A stretch of 49,716 nucleotides of DNA, taken from positions 1 through 49,716 of the IMG/VR virus record IMGVR_UViG_3300025146_000021, one strand, 5' to 3'. The notes under the pieces were generated by a model. That model was not told the DNA's origin. It saw nothing but the letters and a program-made list of their open reading frames with translations, and ran no database searches. The number at the start of each line of letters is the position of its first letter. The first letter of the stretch is position 1. Positions 1-7,216 of this stretch are shown here, piece after piece. The stretch comes from a virus. The position numbers and the translations under genes were made by a program.

Positions 1-75
1 CCCCCCTTACTAGAGTACTATTGTATTGTCGGAAGTAATGATTGATAATAATGATGAGAAGGGAATTGGATATCC

Positions 76-588
76 ATGATGCCCCGGCTAACAGTCGATA
101 TCGATGATGTCTTGGCTGATTTTGTTGGTGGTATGAAGGTGCGCTTTGGAAATCCTGAGCATCGTGTGTTGTCTCCACTATGCCAGACATGGCCGGATGT
201 AGATTATGACACACTCTTCCATGATGATGAATTCCATCTTAGTCTACGTCCCATTCCCCTATCACAACATGGGCTGCAATCTCTATCCAAGACTCACGAG
301 ATCTACTACATATCAGCCCGTCCCCCCTCACTGCTCTCTATTACCCTCAAGTGGCTTTCATTGCACTCCTATCCAGAGAGCTTTACGTATTGTTTGGGAG
401 AGAGGGACAAGGCGAATTTTCTTTCTTGGCATACGACAGATATTATTGTAGATGACATGCCACACTATCTGGTGGCTGCCTATGCGCCCATGAAGTTGCT
501 CTTCGAGCGAGAGTGGAATGAGATGGATACGACATTCCGTCACGTATATGATTGGTTGCGCATTGTGGAAATCATTTCGTATGAATGA
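76..588 (+). CDS. HAD-superfamily 5'(3')-deoxyribonucleotidase-like protein
   Basis: The 170-residue product opens with the HAD motif I pattern DIDDVLADF (nucleophile D8, acid D10), typical of the cytosolic 5'(3')-deoxyribonucleotidase group. Near residue 125 a DIIVDDMP segment fits the acidic motif IV that binds Mg2+. Family members dephosphorylate nucleoside monophosphates, and phages use them in nucleotide-pool management or salvage. It is the first sizeable gene of the plus-strand early operon. The start is ATG-ATG at 76-81, with an AAGGGA purine tract about 12 nt upstream. The stop overlaps the HNH gene by 8 nt. The substrate cannot be deduced; related polynucleotide phosphatases share the same motif. 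Confidence 0.75.
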   Translation: MMPRLTVDIDDVLADFVGGMKVRFGNPEHRVLSPLCQTWPDVDYDTLFHDDEFHLSLRPIPLSQHGLQSLSKTHEIYYISARPPSLLSITLKWLSLHSYPESFTYCLGERDKANFLSWHTTDIIVDDMPHYLVAAYAPMKLLFEREWNEMDTTFRHVYDWLRIVEIISYE

Positions 589-859
589 TAGGGCGGAATT
601 TCGCAAGGCGATCTTGGCCATGTATCATAATCGCTGTGTGGTTTGTGGTACTCCATCCCGTATTGTTCACGAGATCATTCCCAGATCTCGCCTGCCCAGG
701 ACGTGGGCAATGATAGATAATGCAGTGGTACTGTGCAAAAGATGTCATGATGAGGCGCACGAGAGCACAGTGAAATCTGAGAAGATGCTAAGATATGTGG
801 CAGAGAGAATGAGAGAAATCTATAGCAAGGAGGGAAGTACATGCCCGAAACACCAGTAG
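581..859 (+). CDS. Small HNH endonuclease
   Basis: A 92-residue protein starting at ATG 581, eight bases inside the preceding gene; a longer in-frame start at 518 would lie deep in that gene and is unlikely. It has two zinc-knuckle pairs (C19-x2-C22 and C52-x2-C55) around a betabetaalpha-metal core: H30-E31, N47 and H56/H60, the HNH pattern. HNH proteins nick or cut DNA with one divalent metal. In phages, free-standing small ones act in packaging together with terminase or as homing nucleases. Terminase is on the other strand about 4.6 kb away if the genome is circular, so a packaging role is possible but unproven. Confidence 0.8.
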   Translation: MNDRAEFRKAILAMYHNRCVVCGTPSRIVHEIIPRSRLPRTWAMIDNAVVLCKRCHDEAHESTVKSEKMLRYVAERMREIYSKEGSTCPKHQ

Positions 860-1152
860 ATTACAGGGTTCGCATCACCGCATCTAGTACAACTGTGAGA
901 GAATCCTTCAAGGCTGTGTCCCAAAATCTTGGGCGCATTCTGCAAGGAACGACCGTCTCTGTTGTGGCTGTATACAAGGGATGGCTGAAGATTCATTGGG
1001 GCAATATAGACTATGAATATGCTTGGATTGAGGAGCGGGCGACAGAGCGGGTCGATGGTCCCGCCTCTCCTGTCGAATTGCCTCGCGATGTCACCGACCA
1101 AGAAATGCTAGCAGCAGTGAAGACACTGCTGAGGTGGGCGAGAAATGTTTGA
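841..1152 (+). CDS. Small protein with SH3-like fold signature
   Basis: 103 residues, start ATG 841 behind a good AAGGAGGGAAG ribosome site inside the end of the HNH gene. Residues about 8-65 (VRITASSTTVRES, then GTTVSVVAVYKGWLKIHWGNIDYEYAWI) read like a bacterial SH3 domain, a small beta-barrel that often binds peptides or cell wall. No signal peptide is visible, so it probably acts in the cytoplasm. The C-terminal 35 residues are a charged helix. The function is unknown; the SH3 call is by pattern only. Confidence 0.6.
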   Translation: MPETPVDYRVRITASSTTVRESFKAVSQNLGRILQGTTVSVVAVYKGWLKIHWGNIDYEYAWIEERATERVDGPASPVELPRDVTDQEMLAAVKTLLRWARNV

Positions 1153-1216
1153 GGCCCTGTTCATTCTGGTGCTCGTAATGGGCGTGGCCTCATTGCTATA
1201 TGGGAGAGAGCAATGA
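1145..1216 (+). CDS. 23-residue hydrophobic microprotein
   Basis: A tiny frame (ATG 1145, TGA 1214-1216) overlaps the gene before it by 8 nt and the next gene by an ATGA junction, so it fills the only gap in this part of the operon. The product begins MFEALFILVLVMG and continues as one hydrophobic helix ending in GREQ, which looks like a single membrane-spanning peptide. A GAGG-type site lies about 10 nt upstream. Its close fit between neighbours supports translation, possibly only as a coupling device. No function is known. Confidence 0.45.
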   Translation: MFEALFILVLVMGVASLLYGREQ

Positions 1217-1728
1217 ATCACCTGAGATACGTCTGGTACAGCTCTCATCTATGGCATTGGATATTGAGGCTGCGCGGGCGGGTTGCCTATGGCTATAGAC
1301 TTGGGTATTCCATCAGCCTAAAGGAGGCAAGGGAGCTCGCCCCTCCTGGTTGGTCAGGACTGATTGATGGATGCTTTGGGCTGTGCCTCATGACTGGTGC
1401 TGGAATCAGCCAAATCAAAGATAAGTACGGTGGTCTGAGATTCTATGCGTGGAATACATCTCCAAGTCTCCTTGACATGATTGATGCGGCTGAGGCATAC
1501 TCACTAACAATGTGTGAGGAGTGTGGGAGGCAGGCCAAGCAGTGGGGGAGTGGATGGATCAGAACTCTGTGTGACGATCATGCCAAGATAGAGGGATTAT
1601 TTGAGGGCATGGACGGTATCATCTCAGATGAATATGGCAACACATGGTCGGCATACTGTGCCATGTGTGATGAGGAGACAATGAGTATTGTGCGGCCCGG
1701 CGAAGTTCAGTGCGCTAATTGCGGATAG
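1213..1728 (+). CDS. Conserved phage protein with zinc-binding cysteines, function unknown
   Basis: 171 residues. The middle contains IKDKYGGLRFYAW followed by an acidic helix and a CxxC (MCEECG, about residue 100) with a later TLCDDH. This block, a GGLRFY strand plus a Cys/His metal site, recurs in small uncharacterised phage proteins. A second pair, CAMC, and a final CANC make a C-terminal zinc ribbon. It is coupled by ATGA to the microprotein upstream and followed after 9 nt by a membrane-anchored protein. No catalytic motif is seen. Confidence 0.7.
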   Translation: MNHLRYVWYSSHLWHWILRLRGRVAYGYRLGYSISLKEARELAPPGWSGLIDGCFGLCLMTGAGISQIKDKYGGLRFYAWNTSPSLLDMIDAAEAYSLTMCEECGRQAKQWGSGWIRTLCDDHAKIEGLFEGMDGIISDEYGNTWSAYCAMCDEETMSIVRPGEVQCANCG

Positions 1729-1737
1729 GAGATTGCT

Positions 1738-2358
1738 ATGAGGCGAGTAACAGCGATTGTACTTGGTGTGCTGGTTGGTATCTTAGTCTATCTTGGCCCA
1801 TTCCAGAACATCGACTGGCCACGTGTTGCCTCTTGGTCAGAACAAAACATTCCCTTCTACTACCGATTCTTTCCCCCAGATGATCCGATCAAGAGATTTG
1901 TTTGGGACTTAGAGAAGAAGTATGATGCCGTAGATGTAGCTTGGGTCAGCCACACATATACCAATCAGGGATTTGGAGTGTGGTCTGTAGGCTTGATGTG
2001 GGTAGGTCAGCCAAACATGGACGAACAGGAGATTGTGCGGCAGGTCAATGGCGTTCTAGATGATGTTATGTTGTGGTATGTTGGGATTGCTGCTTACCCC
2101 GATGCCGTCTTGATCGTCTGGGGATCACAGGAGAAATCTCCCAATCCCGGCGGACTATATCGTGGCATCCTGTGTGATGCACGTGAAGTCCTCATACTGA
2201 GATACACAGATTCGTTCCACTGCCAGGCCATCTCCGGTCCTGATGAGGGTATACGGGTTATTGTCAAAGGCCCTCTGTGGGTAGGACGCCTGAGATTTAG
2301 GGAAACCTTCTTGTCTCCTCCTGTATCAATGCCAGTCCCAGATGGGCCACGGGAGTAG
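1738..2358 (+). CDS. Membrane-anchored or exported protein, function unknown
   Basis: 206 residues behind a clear AGGAG site (start ATG 1738). The N-terminus (MRRVTAIVLGVLVGILVYLG) is a positively charged stub plus one hydrophobic helix, fitting a signal anchor or uncleaved signal peptide. The rest is a soluble mixed domain with many tryptophans and no motif I recognise. It ends by overlapping the upstream edge of the FtsH-like gene, another membrane protein. The two may act at the same membrane, which is inference from position only. Confidence 0.6.
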   Translation: MRRVTAIVLGVLVGILVYLGPFQNIDWPRVASWSEQNIPFYYRFFPPDDPIKRFVWDLEKKYDAVDVAWVSHTYTNQGFGVWSVGLMWVGQPNMDEQEIVRQVNGVLDDVMLWYVGIAAYPDAVLIVWGSQEKSPNPGGLYRGILCDAREVLILRYTDSFHCQAISGPDEGIRVIVKGPLWVGRLRFRETFLSPPVSMPVPDGPRE

Positions 2359-2362
2359 ACTG

Positions 2363-5056
2363 ATGAGAGTCTGGCTGGCAGACCGCATTGCTGTATTGTA
2401 CTGGATCAAGGATTTCTTGCAGTCGCACCGTAAGTTGACCAGGATGATCCTCTGGATCATCGCAATAGTAGTTTATCTCAGCATCGCCTATCCGGCGACG
2501 TTGAGGACTATCCTTCAGTTCGTCTTTCAGATTGCCTTCGCTATCTCATTCATGGTCGTGCAGTTCGGGGCGCTGTTCTGGTTCATCTCCCGAACCCGAA
2601 CGACGGTGTTGCGGCCCGGAGACCCGAAGCAGATCACGTTCTCCGACTATCGCGGTCAGCCCTACTTGCTGACCCGTGTTCGGGAATGGCTGGCCCTCCT
2701 CAAGGACCAACGGGGTGAGTTCAAGGCCATGGGCGGCAGACAGCTAAGTGGCTTGCTCTTGACGGGACCGCCCGGAACCGGCAAGACACTACTCGCCAAG
2801 GCCATGGCCGGAGAGGCTGGGGTGGCCTTCGTGGGAACCGAGGGTTCTGGATTCCGTGGCATGTTCTGGGGCATGGACCCGTGTCCTCTAGACAGCCTGA
2901 TTCTTACTCCTACAGGGTGGACAACAATGGGAGAAATCGGGGAGGGAGACAAAATCATCGGGCGAGATGGCTTTGCATATAACGTAACCGGACTGTCGCA
3001 TGTCAAGATTGCTCCTATGTATCGTATAGAGATGGTGGACGGGGCTGTGGTCAAGGCGTCGGACACTCATCATTGGACTGTACGTAATGCTCATTCAAGA
3101 ATCATTGGCGATCCGTATTATGGTGAGGAGAGAACGAAGTCCACTGTCGAGTTGCGTTCCGGGAAACATCACGATGTTATCCCATTTCCGGACCCGATAC
3201 AGTTTGGGGAAAGGGAATTCCTTATCCCTCCCTACACGATGGGGGCGCTTCTTGGAGATGGAGCACTTTCCGGCGTGGCTAGAATAGACGGAGCGGATCT
3301 TGAGGTTCTATCCAGGGCACAATCGGAGTGCAGAGATCTTTGGAAGCAAGAGTTCCAGATTAGGTCATATCAGAGAAACTTTTACAGAATGTATTTCTCG
3401 TGGGATAAGCATGGCCCACTCGAAACACCTATTGCTTACGCCCTAAGAAGTCTTGGTCTCCGTGGCAGAAAGGCCAAAGACAAGTTCATCCCCGCTGAGT
3501 ATCTCTTCGGATCTGTTCCACAACGCGAGGCTCTGCTTCAGGGATTGTTGGACACCGACGGCACCGTTGGCATTACCAAGGGCAGAGGATATGTCAGTTA
3601 CTGCACAATCAGCGAGCATCTAAGAGATGGGATGATCGATCTTGTTTCCAGCCTTGGTGGTAGGGCATCTTACTGCCAGTCGAAGAGAGAGGATGGCGGT
3701 ACATGCTGGCAGATCAATCTCTGGGTTCCGCCCAGTATAAAGCCATTCTATCTGAAGCGGAAGGCCGAGAAATACCGCGGTGATCATCCGCGTGTTATGG
3801 GCCGCGCAATAAAATCTATTGAGTACGTGGGCGATGAGCCCTGTCGCTGCATCGCGACCGATGCCCCCGATCATCTTTACGTCATGGAGCACTACGTTCT
3901 TACTCACAACACGATGAAGATGATTTCGTTTGTGTCCAAGGCGCGCAAGCTGGCCCGCGAGTTTACCGCCTGTATATCGTATATCGACGAGCTCGATGCC
4001 GTTGGGATGTCTCGCGGCGGTGTCCAGGGCGGGCAAGTTCAGGGCGGCATGATGGGCGGCATGATGGGCGGCGGAATGATGAATGGGGCTCTGACCCGCC
4101 TGCTCTATGAGATGGATGGCATCGGGGAGTTCTCGGTGCAGGACCGCGCCCGCAACAAGGCCCGGCGGCTCTTGGGGTTGCCCGATCTGGAATTGGGCAC
4201 CGTGCTCTTCATGGGTTCGACCAACCGCCCCGACTCTCTCGACCCGGCTCTTGTGCGGGCTGGCCGATTCGACTGGGTAATGCCGGTGGACTCGCCCGAC
4301 CGCAAGGGACGGGAGGATGTGATCGGCTACTACGTCGGCTCTATCAAGTCCGCGGCTGTCGATGTGCCTGGCCTGGCTTCCTTGACGGCCTGGGCCACTC
4401 CGGCCCAGATCATGTCCGCCATTACGAAGGATTCCGTCCGCCGTGCGTTGGTCGAAGGTCGGCCCGAAGTGACGCAGCGCGACATCGAGCGTGCCCTTCA
4501 GGAACAGGTGGTTGGGTTACAATCTCCCATCTCAGACCTAGATCCTGAGCAGAAGCGCCAGATTTGCGTCCACGAGGCGGGGCACACTGTCGCCCAGTAC
4601 CATCTGCGCAAGGATGAGCGTATCGCCTATGTGTCGGCTGTCCGCACATCGAAGTCCCTGGGGTACATGTTGCCGACGCCCGTTACCGACCTTTACTCCA
4701 TATCGTTCTTGACGCTGAAGCGTGACATCATGATCGGGCTCGCCGGGCACATGGCGGTCATTCAGGTGATGAAGCAGCCGTGGTCTGGTGCATCGGGGGA
4801 CATCCGGTCTGTCCATGGCACCCTGATAAAGATGGCGAACAACGGCGCATTCGGAATGCCCAAGCTTGATGGGACCCCGACGGCTGCTGTGGAAGAGGCC
4901 GTCGCCCGTCTACTGAAGGACTGCGCATCAGAGCTGGAGGACCTCCTGATAAAGTACCAATACCAAGTTGAGGCTGTGGCCGCTGCCTTAGAGGATCAAG
5001 GCGAGATTAGTGGTAATGAAGCCGTACAGATTATCGAGGAAGCGAGGAAAGCATGA
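2363..5056 (+). CDS. FtsH-like membrane AAA+ zinc protease containing an intein
   Basis: FtsH extracts and degrades membrane and short-lived cytoplasmic proteins. Here 897 residues show two N-terminal membrane helices (about 28-45 and 50-74), Walker A GPPGTGKT (135-142), aromatic pore loop MFWGM (about 167-171), Walker B IDELD (541-545), the second region of homology with STNRPDSLDPALVRAGRFD, and the M41 protease motif HEAGH (737-741). D813 in GASGDI fits the third zinc ligand. A 343-residue intein occupies residues 174-516. Removing it leaves 554 residues, somewhat shorter than typical FtsH. I chose ATG 2363, which has GGGAG 8 nt upstream, over ATG 2342, which has none. The Walker B region is followed by an unusual Gly/Met-rich loop. 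Exteins are GC-rich (42 of 60 bases at 4141-4200) while the intein is not (24 of 60 at 3361-3420). Confidence 0.93.
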   Translation: MRVWLADRIAVLYWIKDFLQSHRKLTRMILWIIAIVVYLSIAYPATLRTILQFVFQIAFAISFMVVQFGALFWFISRTRTTVLRPGDPKQITFSDYRGQPYLLTRVREWLALLKDQRGEFKAMGGRQLSGLLLTGPPGTGKTLLAKAMAGEAGVAFVGTEGSGFRGMFWGMDPCPLDSLILTPTGWTTMGEIGEGDKIIGRDGFAYNVTGLSHVKIAPMYRIEMVDGAVVKASDTHHWTVRNAHSRIIGDPYYGEERTKSTVELRSGKHHDVIPFPDPIQFGEREFLIPPYTMGALLGDGALSGVARIDGADLEVLSRAQSECRDLWKQEFQIRSYQRNFYRMYFSWDKHGPLETPIAYALRSLGLRGRKAKDKFIPAEYLFGSVPQREALLQGLLDTDGTVGITKGRGYVSYCTISEHLRDGMIDLVSSLGGRASYCQSKREDGGTCWQINLWVPPSIKPFYLKRKAEKYRGDHPRVMGRAIKSIEYVGDEPCRCIATDAPDHLYVMEHYVLTHNTMKMISFVSKARKLAREFTACISYIDELDAVGMSRGGVQGGQVQGGMMGGMMGGGMMNGALTRLLYEMDGIGEFSVQDRARNKARRLLGLPDLELGTVLFMGSTNRPDSLDPALVRAGRFDWVMPVDSPDRKGREDVIGYYVGSIKSAAVDVPGLASLTAWATPAQIMSAITKDSVRRALVEGRPEVTQRDIERALQEQVVGLQSPISDLDPEQKRQICVHEAGHTVAQYHLRKDERIAYVSAVRTSKSLGYMLPTPVTDLYSISFLTLKRDIMIGLAGHMAVIQVMKQPWSGASGDIRSVHGTLIKMANNGAFGMPKLDGTPTAAVEEAVARLLKDCASELEDLLIKYQYQVEAVAAALEDQGEISGNEAVQIIEEARKA
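2882..3910 (+). other. Intein with LAGLIDADG homing endonuclease domain, inside the FtsH-like gene
   Basis: The insert begins with Cys (codon 2882) in a block starting CPLDSLILTPTGW. It ends with YVLTHN, the usual His-Asn terminus, followed by extein Thr (codon 3911). The block B Thr-x-x-His region is at SDTHHWT (nt about 3061-3081). Two dodecapeptide-like motifs, LLGDGAL (about nt 3247-3267) and GLLDTDGTVG (about 3542-3571), mark a LAGLIDADG nuclease. All residues expected for self-splicing are present. The extein junction (MFWGMDP, then TMKM) lies where FtsH proteins have the pore loop, a slowly evolving site favoured by inteins. Confidence 0.92.
4018..4083 (+). repeat. Gly/Met-rich short tandem repeats in the FtsH-like gene
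   Basis: The unit GGCGGCATGATG and close variants are repeated in frame and encode a flexible stretch of GGVQGG and GGMMGGMM type between Walker B and the helix ALTRLLYEMDG. Bacterial FtsH has a short glycine-rich loop here (the hinge between the DEID motif and the MLVEMDG helix), so this is an expansion of a natural loop rather than a new domain. Met-rich loops can be sticky or redox sensitive; the role here is unknown. Confidence 0.7.
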
Positions 5057-5268
5057 GCGAGGGGGTGAGTGAGATGGGTGATGAATTGTACGTCAAGCTC
5101 TATGAAGACTGTGAGGTATGTGGCGGTGCCGGTGTGCTCAAAGAGATCGACATATATGATTATCAATGTAATGCTTGTCAAGGAACAGGAAAGGCTGCGG
5201 TCTACATTACACCAGAGGAATTTGGGGAAAGAATTGCTGCTGGGATGATGAGGAGGATAAATGGTTAG
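5053..5268 (+). CDS. Small DnaJ-type zinc-finger protein
   Basis: 71 residues joined to the FtsH-like gene by an ATGA overlap. It holds two CxxCxGxG-like repeats: CEVCGGAG (about residues 20-27) and CNACQGTG (about 40-47), the zinc module of DnaJ. The J domain and other DnaJ parts are absent. DnaJ zinc centres bind unfolded protein, so a substrate-feeding role for the neighbouring protease is an attractive inference, but similar small zinc proteins of unknown use are common in phages. An internal ATG at 5074 is an alternative start. Confidence 0.7.
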   Translation: MSEGVSEMGDELYVKLYEDCEVCGGAGVLKEIDIYDYQCNACQGTGKAAVYITPEEFGERIAAGMMRRING

Positions 5269-5521
5269 CTCAATCAAGATGTTCAAGGAAGCATTGGGGG
5301 CGGAATCGTTTGTGATGGCAGTCGAGGAGGCTTTGGATGGTGTGTCGCCCCATGATCGCCGTAGGATCGAGGAAGCCATAGCCAAGTTCCGGTCTTTCGG
5401 CATCGAGAGGGACACTGCCACAGAGCTTTTGGCCGCTATTGGTATTGAGATCATGCGTGCCGACCAGCGCAAGATGTTGTCTACTACAGGCGTCAATCTG
5501 AGTGAGAGCATTCTTTCATAG
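5261..5521 (+). CDS. Small helical protein, function unknown
   Basis: 86 residues, overlapping the zinc-finger gene by 8 nt (start ATG 5261, GAGGA upstream). The sequence is helical and charged (DRRRIEEAIAKFRSFGIERDTATELLAAIG) and no motif was recognised. It sits between the FtsH-like module and the phosphoesterase. Confidence 0.6.
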   Translation: MVSSIKMFKEALGAESFVMAVEEALDGVSPHDRRRIEEAIAKFRSFGIERDTATELLAAIGIEIMRADQRKMLSTTGVNLSESILS

Positions 5522-5529
5522 GAGACATC

Positions 5530-6405
5530 ATGACTGACAATCCACAAGAGCAGAAGCGCAGCGTCCTGGTTTTCATTGCGGATCTGCATACCAACTCGAA
5601 GTATGGCATACTTAGTCCAGATACGATCATCACCGAGGAGGATGCTGAGGGAAATCTTGTAGACCGGGCCGTGTCCCTGAATCCATTGCAAAAGCAATTG
5701 TGGGAATGGTACTTGTCCGATAAGGCAGATGTATCGAAGCTGGCAGACGGAGCACCAATCAACTTATTTGTCGTAGGAGATATCTCGCAGGGCACATTCT
5801 TCCGGCGCGGGTTGATCTCGACACGTGATGCAGATACCTATGAAATGGCATTTCGGGCACTTGAGCCATGGCTGGGTCTTCCCAATCTCAAGCGGGTACG
5901 AATGGTCAAGGGCACAGAAGTCCATGAGCAGGGCGAGGGTTCTGTGCCAGAGGTTTTGGTGCGGCGTATTCGAGATTCTTATCCGAACCTCGACATCTCC
6001 GCCCCCTATCATTCCGTGGTTATGGGCATCGATGTGTCACATCATGGACCTCAGCCCGGATCGAGGAATTGGCTGAAGGGCAATGTTCTGCGTCTCTATG
6101 TGCAGGACATCATGGATGCGGCGCTCAAGAATGAAGAAGATCCTCCGAAGCTGGTTGTGCGGGCACACTATCACACCTATACGTCTGAGGTCGTAACCAG
6201 AAGGGCCAGAAGAAGGACGTGGAGGACGGCAGGTATTATCTTGCCAGGCTACAGCGGCATTGATCCTCATGCCCGCAAGGTTGCACAGTCGAAAGATAGC
6301 ATCGACGTTGGCCTGATCGCATACGAGATCGTTGATGGACTAATCACTCGTGGTTTAGAATGTGTACGCACGGTCGATATCCGCACAAAGGAAGAATGGT
6401 CATGA
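5530..6405 (+). CDS. Calcineurin-like metallophosphoesterase
   Basis: 291 residues behind AGGAG (start ATG 5530). It shows the ordered metal-binding motifs of the fold: DLH in FIADLHTNSK (about residue 16), GD in FVVGDIS (about 82), HH in VSHHGP (about 175) and the final AHYHTYTSE (about 215). A canonical GNHE is not obvious; VKGTEVHEQG sits in that position and may be a variant. Such enzymes hydrolyse phosphomono- or diesters with two metals; in phages, DNA ends, nucleotides and RNA are all possible substrates. It ends with an ATGA junction to the winged-helix gene. Confidence 0.8.
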   Translation: MTDNPQEQKRSVLVFIADLHTNSKYGILSPDTIITEEDAEGNLVDRAVSLNPLQKQLWEWYLSDKADVSKLADGAPINLFVVGDISQGTFFRRGLISTRDADTYEMAFRALEPWLGLPNLKRVRMVKGTEVHEQGEGSVPEVLVRRIRDSYPNLDISAPYHSVVMGIDVSHHGPQPGSRNWLKGNVLRLYVQDIMDAALKNEEDPPKLVVRAHYHTYTSEVVTRRARRRTWRTAGIILPGYSGIDPHARKVAQSKDSIDVGLIAYEIVDGLITRGLECVRTVDIRTKEEWS

Positions 6406-6701
6406 CACATTCTCCATCGGAAACATGGCTGGCTCAGGTTGGTAATGTGCATGAGGTCCCCATGGATGAAGACGTGATAAAGTTCTTGCGTAGAAGTATT
6501 GGGGAGTTGGAGGCCCCCCAGATTCCAGAGGGCGGATTTACTCGGCGTCAATTTCAGAAGGAGTTCGGGGTAGGAAAGGCCACGGCGATTCGGATCTTGG
6601 GATCGATGGTCGAGGAAGGAAAGCTACGGCTTGTGCCATACGTGCCTGTTGGCCATAATACAACAACATTCTATGTTCCAGTGAAGGAGGATGAGACATG
6701 A
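6402..6701 (+). CDS. Winged-helix DNA-binding protein
   Basis: 99 residues from ATG 6402, which overlaps the phosphoesterase stop as ATGA; an in-frame ATG at 6360 would lie within that gene. Residues about 45-95 (FTRRQFQKEFGVGKATAIRILGSMVEEGKLRLVPY, then a wing ending FYVPVK) form a helix-turn-helix with wing, as in GntR- or MarR-like regulators. The first 40 residues are acidic and lack a ligand domain. It is the clearest candidate for a phage transcription regulator; its operator is unknown. Confidence 0.65.
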   Translation: MTHSPSETWLAQVGNVHEVPMDEDVIKFLRRSIGELEAPQIPEGGFTRRQFQKEFGVGKATAIRILGSMVEEGKLRLVPYVPVGHNTTTFYVPVKEDET

Positions 6702-7216
6702 AGGTAGCTGCATTCTTGTTGATCTTAGTGCTGGCTGTGACAGTGTGGGTTGTGGGTGTTGGAGCAAACAACACACAGTATCTAGATCCGATCTATGTGT
6801 TGACTTATAATGACCAGAATGTACCAGTTTGGTCCTTCGAGGTTGGAGGGCAGACCTATGTCTACATGGACGGCAACCTTACACAAATATGTCCTTGTTC
6901 CTGTCCAGATCGTGGTCCTGGCATTCCTGTTGCTACTGCGACATTGGAGAGTACCGAGGACACTCCTGTTCCATCTGAGACACCTGCTGCGACAGTGACA
7001 AGTCTTGCTTCCACAAGTACACCGCAAGCGACGCGTGTAGTTGATCCCAACAAAACTCCCAAGCCTACGCATACGGATAAGCCGGACTGCAATTCGGGTG
7101 TCGGCAACGGCAGCGAGGGATGCGATCCAGGTAATTCAGATCACGACGGAAGTAATGATGAGGGAGAGGATGACGAGCCGGGCAATCCTGGACATCGGGG
7201 AGGACCTAATCGATGA
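6698..7216 (+). CDS. Secreted Thr/Pro-rich protein with acidic Gly/Asn-rich tail
   Basis: 172 residues with a signal peptide (about 1-23, hydrophobic core AAFLLILVLAVTVWVVGVG). A short Cys cluster CPCSC lies near residue 66, then a Ser/Thr/Pro/Ala stalk, then a tail with CNSGVGNGSEGCDPGNSD and many Asp/Glu/Gly. The tail motif looks like the C-termini of secreted or surface proteins in bacteria such as Actinobacteria or Chloroflexota, so the gene may be host-derived. This is recollection, not a search. An exported protein in an early operon might alter the cell surface, for example for superinfection exclusion. Start and stop are coupled to neighbours by ATGA. Confidence 0.6.
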   Translation: MKVAAFLLILVLAVTVWVVGVGANNTQYLDPIYVLTYNDQNVPVWSFEVGGQTYVYMDGNLTQICPCSCPDRGPGIPVATATLESTEDTPVPSETPAATVTSLASTSTPQATRVVDPNKTPKPTHTDKPDCNSGVGNGSEGCDPGNSDHDGSNDEGEDDEPGNPGHRGGPNR

